This document shows, piece after piece, positions 8,703 through 16,586 of a stretch of DNA of 47,019 nucleotides. A program made the translations under genes and the position numbers. Position 1 is the stretch's first letter. The number at the start of each line of letters is the position of its first letter. The DNA is taken from the NCBI RefSeq assembly GCF_001667735.1, contig NZ_LZJN01000090.1:1-47019 (forward strand), given 5' to 3'. The stretch comes from Mycobacterium sp. E183 (GTDB taxonomy: Bacteria; Actinomycetota; Actinomycetes; Mycobacteriales; Mycobacteriaceae). The notes under the pieces are model-generated. The model made no database searches, was not told the DNA's origin, and worked only from the letters and a program-made list of their open reading frames with translations.

Positions 8703-9982
8703 GCGAGGTCAGGGCCAAACCCGATGAAGGCGAGGCGGTTTCGCGTCGGCGTATGCTCGGTGGCGCCGTCTTGGCCGGGCTCACCGGCGTCGCCGGGGGA
8801 GGGGTGGCCGGTTACGCGCTGGCTGCCGGACACGATGGCGGCGCGGCCGGCGGCGGCGACGACGACGTCGACTTGCGCCGCAGTTACCCCTTCTACGGCC
8901 AGCCGCATCAGGGTGGAATCGCCACGCCGCCACAGCGTTACGCCATGTTCATGTCATTTTCGCTGGCCGCCGGAGCCCAGCGCGCGGAGCTGCAAACGCT
9001 GCTGGCACGCTGGTCGGCCGCGGCCGCGATCCTGCAGCAGGGAAAGCCGGTCGGCACCGTGCAGCCCCGGGTCGACGTGCAGCCACCTGTCGATACCGGC
9101 GAGGCGGTCGGGCTGAGCCCGGCCAGCCTCACCGTAACCATCGGCTTGGGACCGTCGCTGTTCGGCGACCGGTTCGGGCTCGCCCTGCGCCGACCCGCCG
9201 TGTTCACCGAGTTGCCCCCGCTCAACGGGGACAACCTGGACCCCCGCCTGCGCGGCGGCGAACTGTCCGTCCAAGCTTGCGCCGACGACCCGCAGGTCTG
9301 CTACCACGCCGCGCGAAACCTGGCCCGCCTGGGCCGCGACGTCGTCTCGCCGTCCTGGGCGGTGCTGGGATTCGGACGGGCCTCAGCCGGCCCGGGCCAA
9401 CACACCCCGCGAAACCTGCTGGGATTCAAGGACGGAACCCGCAACGTCGTCACCGATGCCGAGTACGACCGATTTGTCTGGGTCCGCGATAGTGACCAGC
9501 CGTGGATGAACGGCGGAACGTATCAGGTGGTGCGCAAGATCCGGATGCTGCTCGAGACATGGGACGTCGACCGCATCGGCAATCAGCAGCGGATATTCGG
9601 CCGCACCAAAGAAGAGGGCGCACCCCTGAGCGGCGAGGGCGAATTCGATGCCCCCGATTTTGCCGCCAAGGGCGGCGACGGCAACCCGCTCATCGATCCG
9701 ATGTCCCACGTCGCCCTGGCCGCCCGCGAGAACAACGACGGCGTCATGATCAGGCGCCGGTCCTACAACTACACCGACGGCCTCGACGCCAACGGCCAGC
9801 TCAACGCCGGGCTGCTGTTCGTTTCGTATCAAAAAGATCCGCAAGATTTTATCCGCCTGCAGAACCGGTTGGGCGCCCACGACCTCCTCAACGAATACAT
9901 CCGCCACATCGGCTCAGCTATCTTCGCGGTGCCACCCGCGCCCGCCGAAGGCCACTACATCGGGCAAAGCCTTTTCGGCTAA
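8699..9982 (+). CDS. efeB: Deferrochelatase/Dyp-type peroxidase EfeB
   Basis: A 427-residue heme peroxidase of the DyP family with a twin-arginine signal (SRRRMLGGAVLAGLTGVAGG), so it should be exported folded with heme. The DyP signature GFKDGTRN supplies the distal aspartate. The proximal histidine is in SHVALAAREN, followed by the conserved MIRRRSYNYTDG. In EfeUOB systems this enzyme oxidises ferrous iron or removes iron from heme. It is translationally coupled to efeO. The following 163 bases up to the OsmC-like gene hold no gene; they should carry the promoter of the next operon, but I could not assign convincing boxes. Confidence 0.92.
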   Translation: MSEVRAKPDEGEAVSRRRMLGGAVLAGLTGVAGGGVAGYALAAGHDGGAAGGGDDDVDLRRSYPFYGQPHQGGIATPPQRYAMFMSFSLAAGAQRAELQTLLARWSAAAAILQQGKPVGTVQPRVDVQPPVDTGEAVGLSPASLTVTIGLGPSLFGDRFGLALRRPAVFTELPPLNGDNLDPRLRGGELSVQACADDPQVCYHAARNLARLGRDVVSPSWAVLGFGRASAGPGQHTPRNLLGFKDGTRNVVTDAEYDRFVWVRDSDQPWMNGGTYQVVRKIRMLLETWDVDRIGNQQRIFGRTKEEGAPLSGEGEFDAPDFAAKGGDGNPLIDPMSHVALAARENNDGVMIRRRSYNYTDGLDANGQLNAGLLFVSYQKDPQDFIRLQNRLGAHDLLNEYIRHIGSAIFAVPPAPAEGHYIGQSLFG

Positions 9983-10145
9983 GCAAATCTCGCCGAGCGC
10001 GGGTCGCCGTCGGGTGGGGGCCGCGTTTCGGCTGTGTGAGCAGTCGTGTCGGTCAGGTAAATCAAAACCCTCCGCCGTCACGCATCGGCCGCCGCCGAGC
10101 ACTAACTCCGTGAAGCCGCAAGATCAGCGAGAACGGAGGGATCAC

Positions 10146-10670
10146 ATGACCGACGCGCTAGTCATCGACGCAGAAGGCCTCGACAAGCTGTCGTGTAACG
10201 CCAGGGCCAACCCGGAGACCGGCAGGAAGACCCTGAAAGCCAAGACGGTCTGCGAAACCGGATTCCGCAACATGACCTACGTCCGCGACCTGGCGCCGAT
10301 GCTGGTGGGTGAGCCGCCTGCCCTGCTCGGTGACGACTCCGCGCCCAACCCCTCCGAGACCGCCCTGGCCGCCCTGGGCTCGTGCGTCTCGGTGGGCCTG
10401 CTGGCGAATGCGACGCATCGCGGGGTCACCCTGACCAAGATCGAGGTCGAGATGGAAGGCGACATCGACATCTCCGCGGTGTGGGGCGTGGGCGACACCC
10501 CCGAGGGGAAGCGCCTCGGCTTCAGCGCGGTGCGCTGCAGGGTGACGCTGGCCGGAGACGCCGACGAGGCGACCCTGAAGGAGATTCACGACAACGCCAT
10601 CGCCTGGTCACCCGTCGTGAACACGTTCCGCAACCCGGTCGCCGTCGACTCGACGCTGGCCACGGAATAG
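10146..10670 (+). CDS. OsmC-like protein
   Basis: A 174-residue member of the OsmC/Ohr superfamily. The central helix carries the conserved NPSETALAALGSC (Glu71, Cys80), and the C-terminal strand pair ends SPVVNTFRNPV, typical of YhfA/OsmC-type proteins. Family members detoxify organic peroxides through a cysteine pair; the second cysteine could be Cys36 but I cannot confirm the pairing. The start is ATG 10146 with GGAGG upstream (10135-10139). It lies only 16 bases upstream of cynS and reads in the same direction, so it is probably the first gene of the cyanase cassette. Confidence 0.85.
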   Translation: MTDALVIDAEGLDKLSCNARANPETGRKTLKAKTVCETGFRNMTYVRDLAPMLVGEPPALLGDDSAPNPSETALAALGSCVSVGLLANATHRGVTLTKIEVEMEGDIDISAVWGVGDTPEGKRLGFSAVRCRVTLAGDADEATLKEIHDNAIAWSPVVNTFRNPVAVDSTLATE

Positions 10671-10686
10671 CCACGGGGAAGCTGCT

Positions 10687-11160
10687 GTGGCAACGGTATT
10701 GACGAAGCCCGCTCTCGCCGAGGCCATCAGGTTGGCCCGCGCCAAGCGCGGACTGAGCTGGGTGAAAATCGCAGAATCCATCGGGAAGGACCCGGTGTGG
10801 ACGGTCGCGGCGTTACTCGGGCAGCACCCGATGACGGCCGGCGACGCGTCAACGGTCGCGGCACTGCTCGGCCTCGACGACGAGGCTGTCGCTGTCCTGC
10901 AGCTGATGCCGTATCGGGGTTCGGATGCGACCATGACGACAGACCCGACGATCTACCGATTCCATGAGGCGCTGACCGTCTACGGCCCGGCGATCAAGGA
11001 ACTCATTCACGAGGAATTCGGTGACGGCATCATGAGCGCGATCAACTTTCAGCTGAGCGTGCAGCGGCGCCCGCACCCCGAGGGCGACAGAGTGGTCGTC
11101 ACTTTCGACGGCAAGTTCCTCGACTACGCGTGGAAGCACTCGGCACAGGAGGTTTTATGA
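10687..11160 (+). CDS. cynS: Cyanate hydratase (cyanase)
   Basis: A 157-residue protein, the usual cyanase length. The N-terminal helical DNA-binding-like fold (EAIRLARAKRGLSWVKIAESIGK) precedes the catalytic domain. The active-site residues match the known E. coli spacing: Arg91 and Glu94 in YRFHEALTVYGPAIKELI and Ser117 in FGDGIMSAINFQL. The enzyme converts cyanate and bicarbonate to ammonia and carbon dioxide as a cytoplasmic decamer. The start is GTG at 10687. The gene overlaps the next by ATGA. No CynR or CynT homologue is adjacent; an ECF sigma/anti-sigma pair follows instead. Confidence 0.95.
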   Translation: MATVLTKPALAEAIRLARAKRGLSWVKIAESIGKDPVWTVAALLGQHPMTAGDASTVAALLGLDDEAVAVLQLMPYRGSDATMTTDPTIYRFHEALTVYGPAIKELIHEEFGDGIMSAINFQLSVQRRPHPEGDRVVVTFDGKFLDYAWKHSAQEVL

Positions 11161-12224
11161 CGGCGACGATGAACCCGGCGGCCGGCCAGCTGGATGCCGG
11201 ACTGTTGGAGGACATTCGGGCCCACGCCGGGGGACTGGACCGGGGGGAGCATCAGTCCCGCCGCAGCTTCACCGCCCTGGGCGCGGCCGGGCTTCTCGGG
11301 GTGGGCGCACCCGCCAACGCCGACGGCAGGCTGCCCGAGATGGCCGAGGTGATCCGGCGTATCTCCGGGGAATGCATGAGCACCGGGTTCTCGTTGTGGG
11401 CGCACCGAATGGCGGTGGAATACTTGCTCAGGGCGGCAACGCCTTTCAGCGTCGACGCGGCTCAGTCACTGCTCGCCGGCACCACGCCGGGGGTGACCGG
11501 CATGGCGTCGGCGTTCAAGGAGGCGGCGGGCTGCGGCAGCGTCGAGTTGACGGCCACGCCGATCGAGGGCGGCTACCGGGTGTCCGGTCCTATCAGGTGG
11601 GCGAGCAACCTATACCCCGACTCGACCATGGTGACCGCGGTGCGCACCGATGCGGGCGAGCGGCTGATCGTGGCCCTGCCGTTGAGCACGGCGGGGGTGG
11701 TGGTGGGCGATCACTTCGAGCTGCTGGCAATGGGTAGCACCGCCTCGTCATACCTGAACCTGACCGACGTGCCCGTGCCCTCGGCCCAAGTGTTGTCCCG
11801 AGACTTCGAGGGATTCCTGCAGGCGGTCCGCCCGACGTTCCTGGTCCTGCAGTCCGCCATGTGCCTGGGTCTCACCAGGACCGCGGTGGAGCAGGCCAAA
11901 GGCGGCCTCGGCGGCGTCAACTCGGTGTTCGCGGCGGAGGTCGACAACGTCGCGGAGAAGCTCGCCACCGCGGAGGCCACCCTGGCGGGTCTGGCCGCGG
12001 CGGTGGGCGGGGATGACCCGCCCACCAAGCGGGAGCTGTTGTCGCTGCGCCTCGCCGCGGCCGAGCTGTCCAGCGCCAGTGCCGATCTCGAGATCCGCAC
12101 CGCCGGCGGCAAGGGCTACGCGAGCAGGACATCGGCGAGCCGCCGCTACCGGGAGGCGGCGTTCATTCCCGTCCAGTCCCCGTCGGAAGGGCAGTTGCGC
12201 TGGGAGCTGGCCGCATGCGGCTGA
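11157..12224 (+). CDS. Acyl-CoA-dehydrogenase-like flavoprotein
   Basis: A 355-residue protein with acyl-CoA dehydrogenase fold features: a helical N-terminal domain, a middle beta domain (GGYRVSGPIRWASNLYPDSTMVTAV) and a helical C-terminus ending with a degenerate flavin/CoA loop (GGKGYASRTSASRRYREAAF). The usual catalytic-loop sequence of fatty-acyl dehydrogenases is not evident. It could therefore be a flavin-dependent oxidase or monooxygenase of the same fold (DszC/SfnB-like) rather than a beta-oxidation enzyme. It starts with ATG overlapping the cynS stop and has AGGAGG at 11147-11152. Its position between cynS and the sigma gene suggests it helps form or oxidise a cyanate precursor; this is speculation. 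Confidence 0.8.
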   Translation: MTATMNPAAGQLDAGLLEDIRAHAGGLDRGEHQSRRSFTALGAAGLLGVGAPANADGRLPEMAEVIRRISGECMSTGFSLWAHRMAVEYLLRAATPFSVDAAQSLLAGTTPGVTGMASAFKEAAGCGSVELTATPIEGGYRVSGPIRWASNLYPDSTMVTAVRTDAGERLIVALPLSTAGVVVGDHFELLAMGSTASSYLNLTDVPVPSAQVLSRDFEGFLQAVRPTFLVLQSAMCLGLTRTAVEQAKGGLGGVNSVFAAEVDNVAEKLATAEATLAGLAAAVGGDDPPTKRELLSLRLAAAELSSASADLEIRTAGGKGYASRTSASRRYREAAFIPVQSPSEGQLRWELAACG

Positions 12225-12234
12225 GTGCGAGACG

Positions 12235-12855
12235 ATGGTGACCCCGGTGGCGGTGCCGCCGGGTGGCACCGAATCCGAACGGGCGGTCGGCGGCATCCCG
12301 CTGGCTAATCTGGTGCGCGACTTTCACCGGCCGATGATCAATTTCGCGCGCACCATGGTGGATTCGCCGGCGGTGGCGGAAGAGGCGGTGCAGGAGGCGT
12401 GGGTGCAGGTCCTGCAGTCCGCGGATTCCTTCGAGGGCCGTTCGTCGGTCGGGACGTGGCTGTTCGGGATCGTCAAGAACACCGCCTCGCGGCACCGGCG
12501 CCGGGAATCCCGCATTCGCGACCACGAGGTGCTTTCCGCGGAAGACGTGGACCCCCTGGCGGGCCGCATGCATCCCGCCGGCCATCCCGATGCCGGGCAC
12601 TGGAGCCTTCCACCGTCCCGGCGCTTCCTGCCGGAGGACCGCACCGTGGAGAACGAGCTCGTCGGTTACGTCCGCACCGCGCTGGACGCGCTGCCGGAGC
12701 GGCAACGGCAACTGGTCATCCTGCGTGACATCGTCGGCACCCCGGCCGAAGAGGCCGCCAAACTTCTCGAGCTGACCGCCGAAGGGCAGCGCGCGCTCCT
12801 CTACCGCGCCCGGGGAAATCTTCGCAACGAATTGGAAAAGCGGTATCGCCGATGA
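12235..12855 (+). CDS. RNA polymerase ECF sigma factor of the cyanase cassette
   Basis: A 206-residue sigma-70 family protein. Region 2 is LVRDFHRPMINFARTMVDSPAVAEEAVQEAWVQV followed by VGTWLFGIVKNTASRHRR, spread over about residues 30-90. Region 4 is ALDALPERQRQLVILRDIVGTPAEEAAKLLELT with helix-turn-helix character. The linker between the two is unusually long, about 55 residues, and rich in His and Pro. The start is ATG 12235, ten bases after the preceding stop; a GTG at 12238 is the alternative. Its stop overlaps the anti-sigma start (ATGA), the normal arrangement for a sigma/anti-sigma pair. Confidence 0.92.
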   Translation: MVTPVAVPPGGTESERAVGGIPLANLVRDFHRPMINFARTMVDSPAVAEEAVQEAWVQVLQSADSFEGRSSVGTWLFGIVKNTASRHRRRESRIRDHEVLSAEDVDPLAGRMHPAGHPDAGHWSLPPSRRFLPEDRTVENELVGYVRTALDALPERQRQLVILRDIVGTPAEEAAKLLELTAEGQRALLYRARGNLRNELEKRYRR

Positions 12856-13121
12856 CCGTGCACGACAACACTGTCCCCGCCATCGACTGCGTCGACTTCG
12901 TCCGACTGGTGGATGAACTCGTCGATTCCGACCCCCGGCAGTGGGGCCCCATCGTCGCCAAGCACCTCGACGAGTGCCCCCCATGCCTGGTCTACCTGCA
13001 ACAGATGCTCGACCTCAAGATCCTGCTCAACCACGTCTTCGAAGGGGAGAGGCTCAGTGATGAGCACATCTCGGGGGTCATCAACGCGATCAACGCTTTA
13101 CGGAAGGACGAGCACCCATGA
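12852..13121 (+). CDS. Small zinc-finger anti-sigma factor
   Basis: An 89-residue soluble protein with the ZAS motif HxxxCxxC (HLDECPPC, His38, Cys42, Cys45). Such proteins bind the adjacent sigma factor and release it on oxidation or another signal. There is no membrane segment, so the signal must be sensed in the cytoplasm. Pairing with the sigma gene is supported by the ATGA overlap at 12852. It also overlaps the transporter gene downstream (ATGA at 13118). Confidence 0.85.
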   Translation: MTVHDNTVPAIDCVDFVRLVDELVDSDPRQWGPIVAKHLDECPPCLVYLQQMLDLKILLNHVFEGERLSDEHISGVINAINALRKDEHP

Positions 13122-14029
13122 CGATCAATGCGCCAGCGCCGCAACTGGATGGCAAAGCGTCACCACCAAAGCTGTTCGCAGACATCCCGTCTGACACCAA
13201 GGCGACGATCCCCGACGATCCGTTCGAGCCGCTGAGCGTGGGCGCCATGGTCGACCGGGTGGCCGCCATGGCGGTCGAGAAGGCTACGCACCCGTGGGCG
13301 TTCCTGATGCGTTCCCTGGTCGGCGGCGTGATGGTCGCGTTCGGAGCGCTGCTGGCGCTGATGGTGAGCACCGGGGTCAAGTCCCCGGGCATCGCGAGTT
13401 TGCTGATGGGGCTGGCGTTCGGCATGTCCTTCGTCCTGATCCTGGTGTCGGGCATGTCTTTGATCACCGCCGACATGGCCGCGGGATTTCTCGCCGTCCT
13501 GAATCGCACGATGAGCGCCGGTGGTTATGCCTTCCTGGTCGTCGTGGGCCTCATCGGCAACGTCCTCGGCGCGCTGCTTTTCGTCACCGTTTGCGGCGCC
13601 GCGGGAGGCCCGTATCTGGGTGCCTTCGCCGAGCGGGCCGCTACCGTGGGCACCCAGAAGGCCGGCCAGCCCTTCTTGACCGCACTGCTCCTCGCCGTCG
13701 TGTGCACCTGGTTTCTGCAGACCTCGATGTGCATGTTCTTCAAGGCCCGCAGCGACGTCGCCCGAATGGCATTCGCGTTCTACGGCCCGTTCGCGTTCGT
13801 CATCGGCGGCACGCAGCACGTGATCGCCAACGTCGGCTTCCTCGGTATTCCCCTGCTGCTCAACCTGTTTCACCCGGCGGCACCCCGGGGCACGATCGGT
13901 TGGGGATTCGGCGACCACGGCTTGCTCACCAACCTCGGCGTGACCACCGTCGGCAATCTGATCGGCGGGACATTGTTTGTGGCGTTGCCCTTCTGGGTCA
14001 TCGCGCAGCTGCAACGGAAAGCCGTCTGA
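13118..14029 (+). CDS. Formate/nitrite transporter family channel
   Basis: A 303-residue membrane protein of the FNT (FocA/NirC) family with about six hydrophobic segments. It has the family signatures GMSLITADM (Thr118) and GTQHVIANVG, with the central pore histidine at His234. The N-terminus is extended by roughly 40 residues relative to FocA. FNT channels pass small monovalent anions such as formate, nitrite and hydrosulfide. In this cassette, cyanate or bicarbonate is an attractive cargo, by inference from the neighbouring cyanase. It is the last gene of the run. Confidence 0.9.
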   Translation: MTINAPAPQLDGKASPPKLFADIPSDTKATIPDDPFEPLSVGAMVDRVAAMAVEKATHPWAFLMRSLVGGVMVAFGALLALMVSTGVKSPGIASLLMGLAFGMSFVLILVSGMSLITADMAAGFLAVLNRTMSAGGYAFLVVVGLIGNVLGALLFVTVCGAAGGPYLGAFAERAATVGTQKAGQPFLTALLLAVVCTWFLQTSMCMFFKARSDVARMAFAFYGPFAFVIGGTQHVIANVGFLGIPLLLNLFHPAAPRGTIGWGFGDHGLLTNLGVTTVGNLIGGTLFVALPFWVIAQLQRKAV

Positions 14030-14041
14030 CCGGCGAGTGAC

Positions 14042-14070
14042 CGTGGCGTTAAGGGCGCCTTAACGCCACG
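14042..14070. repeat. 29-base palindrome after the transporter gene
   Basis: Perfect inverted repeat: arm CGTGGCGTTAAGG (14042-14054), spacer GCG, arm CCTTAACGCCACG (14058-14070). It lies 13 bases after the FNT stop and about 100 bases before the universal stress protein. A run of T is missing, so it may be a factor-independent terminator of the mycobacterial type without a U-tract, or an operator. Confidence 0.7.
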
Positions 14071-14096
14071 CCGGTAACAGCCCTCCGTCCCGGTGG

Positions 14097-14116
14097 TTAG
14101 GGACTTAAGCCTCACG
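14097..14116. promoter_or_regulatory. DosR-like box upstream of universal stress protein
   Basis: The 20-base site reads TTAGGGACTTAAGCCTCACG. Compared with the DosR/DevR consensus TTSGGGACTWWAGTCCCSAA, the left half-site is nearly perfect and the right half is degraded; 14 of 20 positions agree. It is centred about 41 bases upstream of the start predicted from the -10 box at 14135-14140. Universal stress proteins are classical DosR targets. Confidence 0.5.
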
Positions 14117-14134
14117 ACCCACGCCCGTCGGGTT

Positions 14135-14140
14135 TATAGC
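14135..14140 (+). promoter_or_regulatory. Candidate -10 box of the universal stress gene
   Basis: TATAGC, about 27 bases before the start codon. Transcription would begin near 14147, leaving a short leader with GGAGGGAG as ribosome-binding site (14153-14160). Confidence 0.35.
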
Positions 14141-14166
14141 GTCGTCGGTGATGGAGGGAGAACGAA

Positions 14167-15057
14167 ATGTCAGCACCTGACCAACAGCGCGGCATCGTCG
14201 TCGCGGTCGACGGCTCGACGGCATCGAACGCTGCGGCACGTTGGGCCGCGCGCGAGGCGGCCATGCGGAAAGTTCCACTGACCGTCGTCCACGCGGTGAC
14301 GACGCCCACCGCCACCTGGCCGCCGGTCCCATACCCCGACTCTCTGGCAGTGCGGCTGGAAGACGAGGGCAAGAAGGCGATCATGCACGCGATCAAGCTC
14401 GCCGAGGAGGCGCTAGCGGCGGACCGTGAGATCGCGATCAACCGGGAACTCGTGTATTCCAGCCCCGCGCTGGCCCTGATCAAGATGTCCGACGAGGCGG
14501 AGATGGTCGTCGTCGGCACGGCGGGACGCGGGTTACTGGCGCGTGGCGTGCTGGGCTCGGTCAGCGCGACGGTGGTGCGGCACGCGAATTGTCCCGTCGC
14601 GGTGATCCATGGGGACGACCTGCCGGACAACGGGGACGCTCCCGTTCTGGTGGGGATCGACGGCTCGCCGGCCTCCGAGCTCGCGACCGCCGTCGCGTTC
14701 GACGAGGCTTCCCGGCGCGGCGTCGACCTGATGGCCTTGCACGCATGGAGCGACATCGCGATCAGCGAACTCCCCGAAGCGGATTGGTCGTCACTGGAAG
14801 AGGAGGCCCAGCGGAGCCTCGCCGAGAACCTGGCCGGTTGGCAGGAGCGCTATCCCGATGTGACGGTGCAGAGGTTGGTCGAACGCGACGCGCCGGCTCG
14901 GCAGCTTGCCGAAAAGTCGGAATTCGCCCAGCTTCTCGTCGTGGGCAGTCACGGCCGTGGCGGCTTGTCCGGCATACTCCTGGGATCGGTCAGCAACGCC
15001 GTGCTGCACTCGGTACGGATACCCGTGATCGTCGCCCGGCCGTCCGCGTCCGGCTGA
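14167..15057 (+). CDS. Tandem-domain universal stress protein
   Basis: A 296-residue protein made of two UspA domains (about 8-148 and 158-293). Both retain the ATP-binding pattern: GTAGRGLLARGVLGSVS in the first and GSHGRGGLSGILLGSVS in the second, each preceded by a VDGS or IDGS phosphate strand. Tandem Usp proteins of mycobacteria (for example Rv2623, Rv2005c) bind ATP and are induced by hypoxia and nitric oxide. The start ATG has a good ribosome-binding site. Its 3' end overlaps by 109 bases the 3' end of the convergent hydroxylase gene. Confidence 0.93.
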   Translation: MSAPDQQRGIVVAVDGSTASNAAARWAAREAAMRKVPLTVVHAVTTPTATWPPVPYPDSLAVRLEDEGKKAIMHAIKLAEEALAADREIAINRELVYSSPALALIKMSDEAEMVVVGTAGRGLLARGVLGSVSATVVRHANCPVAVIHGDDLPDNGDAPVLVGIDGSPASELATAVAFDEASRRGVDLMALHAWSDIAISELPEADWSSLEEEAQRSLAENLAGWQERYPDVTVQRLVERDAPARQLAEKSEFAQLLVVGSHGRGGLSGILLGSVSNAVLHSVRIPVIVARPSASG

Positions 15058-16586
15058 CGCTCGCCGGGCGACAGGGCGGTGGCGGTCCACGCGCAAAGGG
15101 CGGCCAGGTCGCGCCCGGCGCGCGCCACCGTTCGGTCGGGGCGCACCAGCGCGGCGGTGACGCGACCCCGCCGCAGCCACGTCTCCAGAGCGCTGCCGGG
15201 GTCGGCGACCAGCACGGTGACGTCGCGCCGCCGCAGGGCGGCCTCGTCGGCGGCGCCGGGGCGAGTGACGGCGATCAACGCGAAACCGGTGCCGAGGACG
15301 TCGTCCACCCGTCGACCGTCGTGCAGCGGCGGGTTGGGGCACAGCGTGCCCGGTAGCTGATGCGGTCGCCGCGATTTAGACACCCACGCTGAGCGGTGCA
15401 GCGGCGGCGTTGTGGAGTCGACGACCTTGTCGCGCAGGCCGGGGATGAGCCGCAGCCGCGGCAACAGCGCCCGGCGCGCTGCGTTGCCAAGGTGGCCGCC
15501 GCCGGTCATCGCCCAGCCGATACTCAGCGCGAGGCGAATCATGTAGCGAGCGTGCGGCTTTCGTTCGCGCTCATAAGTCTCGAGCACGTCCGGGGTAAGG
15601 GCGCCGCGGTGGACCCCGGCGATCTTCCAGGCGAGATTGTCGGCGTCGCGCAGCCCGGCGCCCATGCCCTGGCCGATGAACGGGGGAGTGAGGTGCGCCG
15701 CGTCGCCGAGGAGGAAGACGTTGCCGTTGCGCCAGCGGTCGGCGATCTGTGCCCGGAACGTGTACTCGGCGACCCGCACCAGGGTGAGCTCGGCGACGGG
15801 TACGGTGCTGGTCCATGGTTTGATCAACGGTCGCAGCCGCTGGAGCGTGCCGAAGTCCGCCGCGGTTTCGCCGGCGAGCAACTGAAACTCCCACCGGTAG
15901 CGGGCCGGCCCGATGCGCATGTACGTTCCCGCGCGATCCGGGTCGCACACTTGGTGCACCCCGTCCCACTGGCCCAGGTCCGCCTCGCTGGCGATGTCGA
16001 CGACCAGCCAGCGTTGCTGAAAGTTCAAGTCCCGCATGGTCGAACCGATCCGTGCCCGCACCAGGCTGTTGGCGCCGTCGCAGCCCAGCAGGTAGTCGGC
16101 GTCGACGTGGTGACGCCCACCGTCTGAGCGGTCGGTGAACGTGACGCGGATGCGCGTTCCGTCCGCCACAACATCGGTGACTTCTGCGTTCCCGCGCAGT
16201 TCGGCATTGGGATGGCGCTCGAGGTTGGCCCGCAGCAGGGTCTCCAATTCGGGCTGGTCGAACATGTTGGCCTGCGGGAAACCGTGCACGCTGTGCTCGG
16301 GGTCGCGGTTGAATTCGGCCAGAGTGCGGAACCGGCTGTCCACCAACCGCAAACCCAGCGTCGGCCGTGATATCGCGGCGAACTCGCCGCCCAACCCGAG
16401 GCGGGCGATGATGCGATAGATCTCGTCGTCCAGATGCACCGCTCGTGGCTGGGGGTACACGTCCGTCCAGCGATCGAGCACCAGGCAATGGACGCCGCAC
16501 TGCGCCAGCCGGGTGGCCGCGGTGACGCCGGTCGGTCCGGCGCCGACGATGACGACGGGTACCCGCCGCGTAGCCGGGGTCGTCAT
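14949..16586 (-). CDS. FAD-dependent aromatic hydroxylase (MhpA/PheA type)
   Basis: A 545-residue class A flavoprotein monooxygenase. It has the dinucleotide fold GAGPTG (residues 15-20), the CDG motif that also contacts NAD(P)H (LLGCDGANS, Asp170), and the second FAD motif LLGDAAHLTPPFIGQG (Gly294-Asp295). Length and layout match 3-(3-hydroxyphenyl)propionate hydroxylase-like enzymes, which hydroxylate a phenol ring to a catechol. The start overlaps the upstream hydrolase stop (ATGA). The last 36 or so residues are encoded antisense to the universal stress gene and look unconserved, so the functional protein probably ends near QPDADG. Confidence 0.88.
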   Translation of the reverse strand: MTTPATRRVPVVIVGAGPTGVTAATRLAQCGVHCLVLDRWTDVYPQPRAVHLDDEIYRIIARLGLGGEFAAISRPTLGLRLVDSRFRTLAEFNRDPEHSVHGFPQANMFDQPELETLLRANLERHPNAELRGNAEVTDVVADGTRIRVTFTDRSDGGRHHVDADYLLGCDGANSLVRARIGSTMRDLNFQQRWLVVDIASEADLGQWDGVHQVCDPDRAGTYMRIGPARYRWEFQLLAGETAADFGTLQRLRPLIKPWTSTVPVAELTLVRVAEYTFRAQIADRWRNGNVFLLGDAAHLTPPFIGQGMGAGLRDADNLAWKIAGVHRGALTPDVLETYERERKPHARYMIRLALSIGWAMTGGGHLGNAARRALLPRLRLIPGLRDKVVDSTTPPLHRSAWVSKSRRPHQLPGTLCPNPPLHDGRRVDDVLGTGFALIAVTRPGAADEAALRRRDVTVLVADPGSALETWLRRGRVTAALVRPDRTVARAGRDLAALCAWTATALSPGERQPDADGRATITGIRTECSTALLTDPRSMPDKPPRP

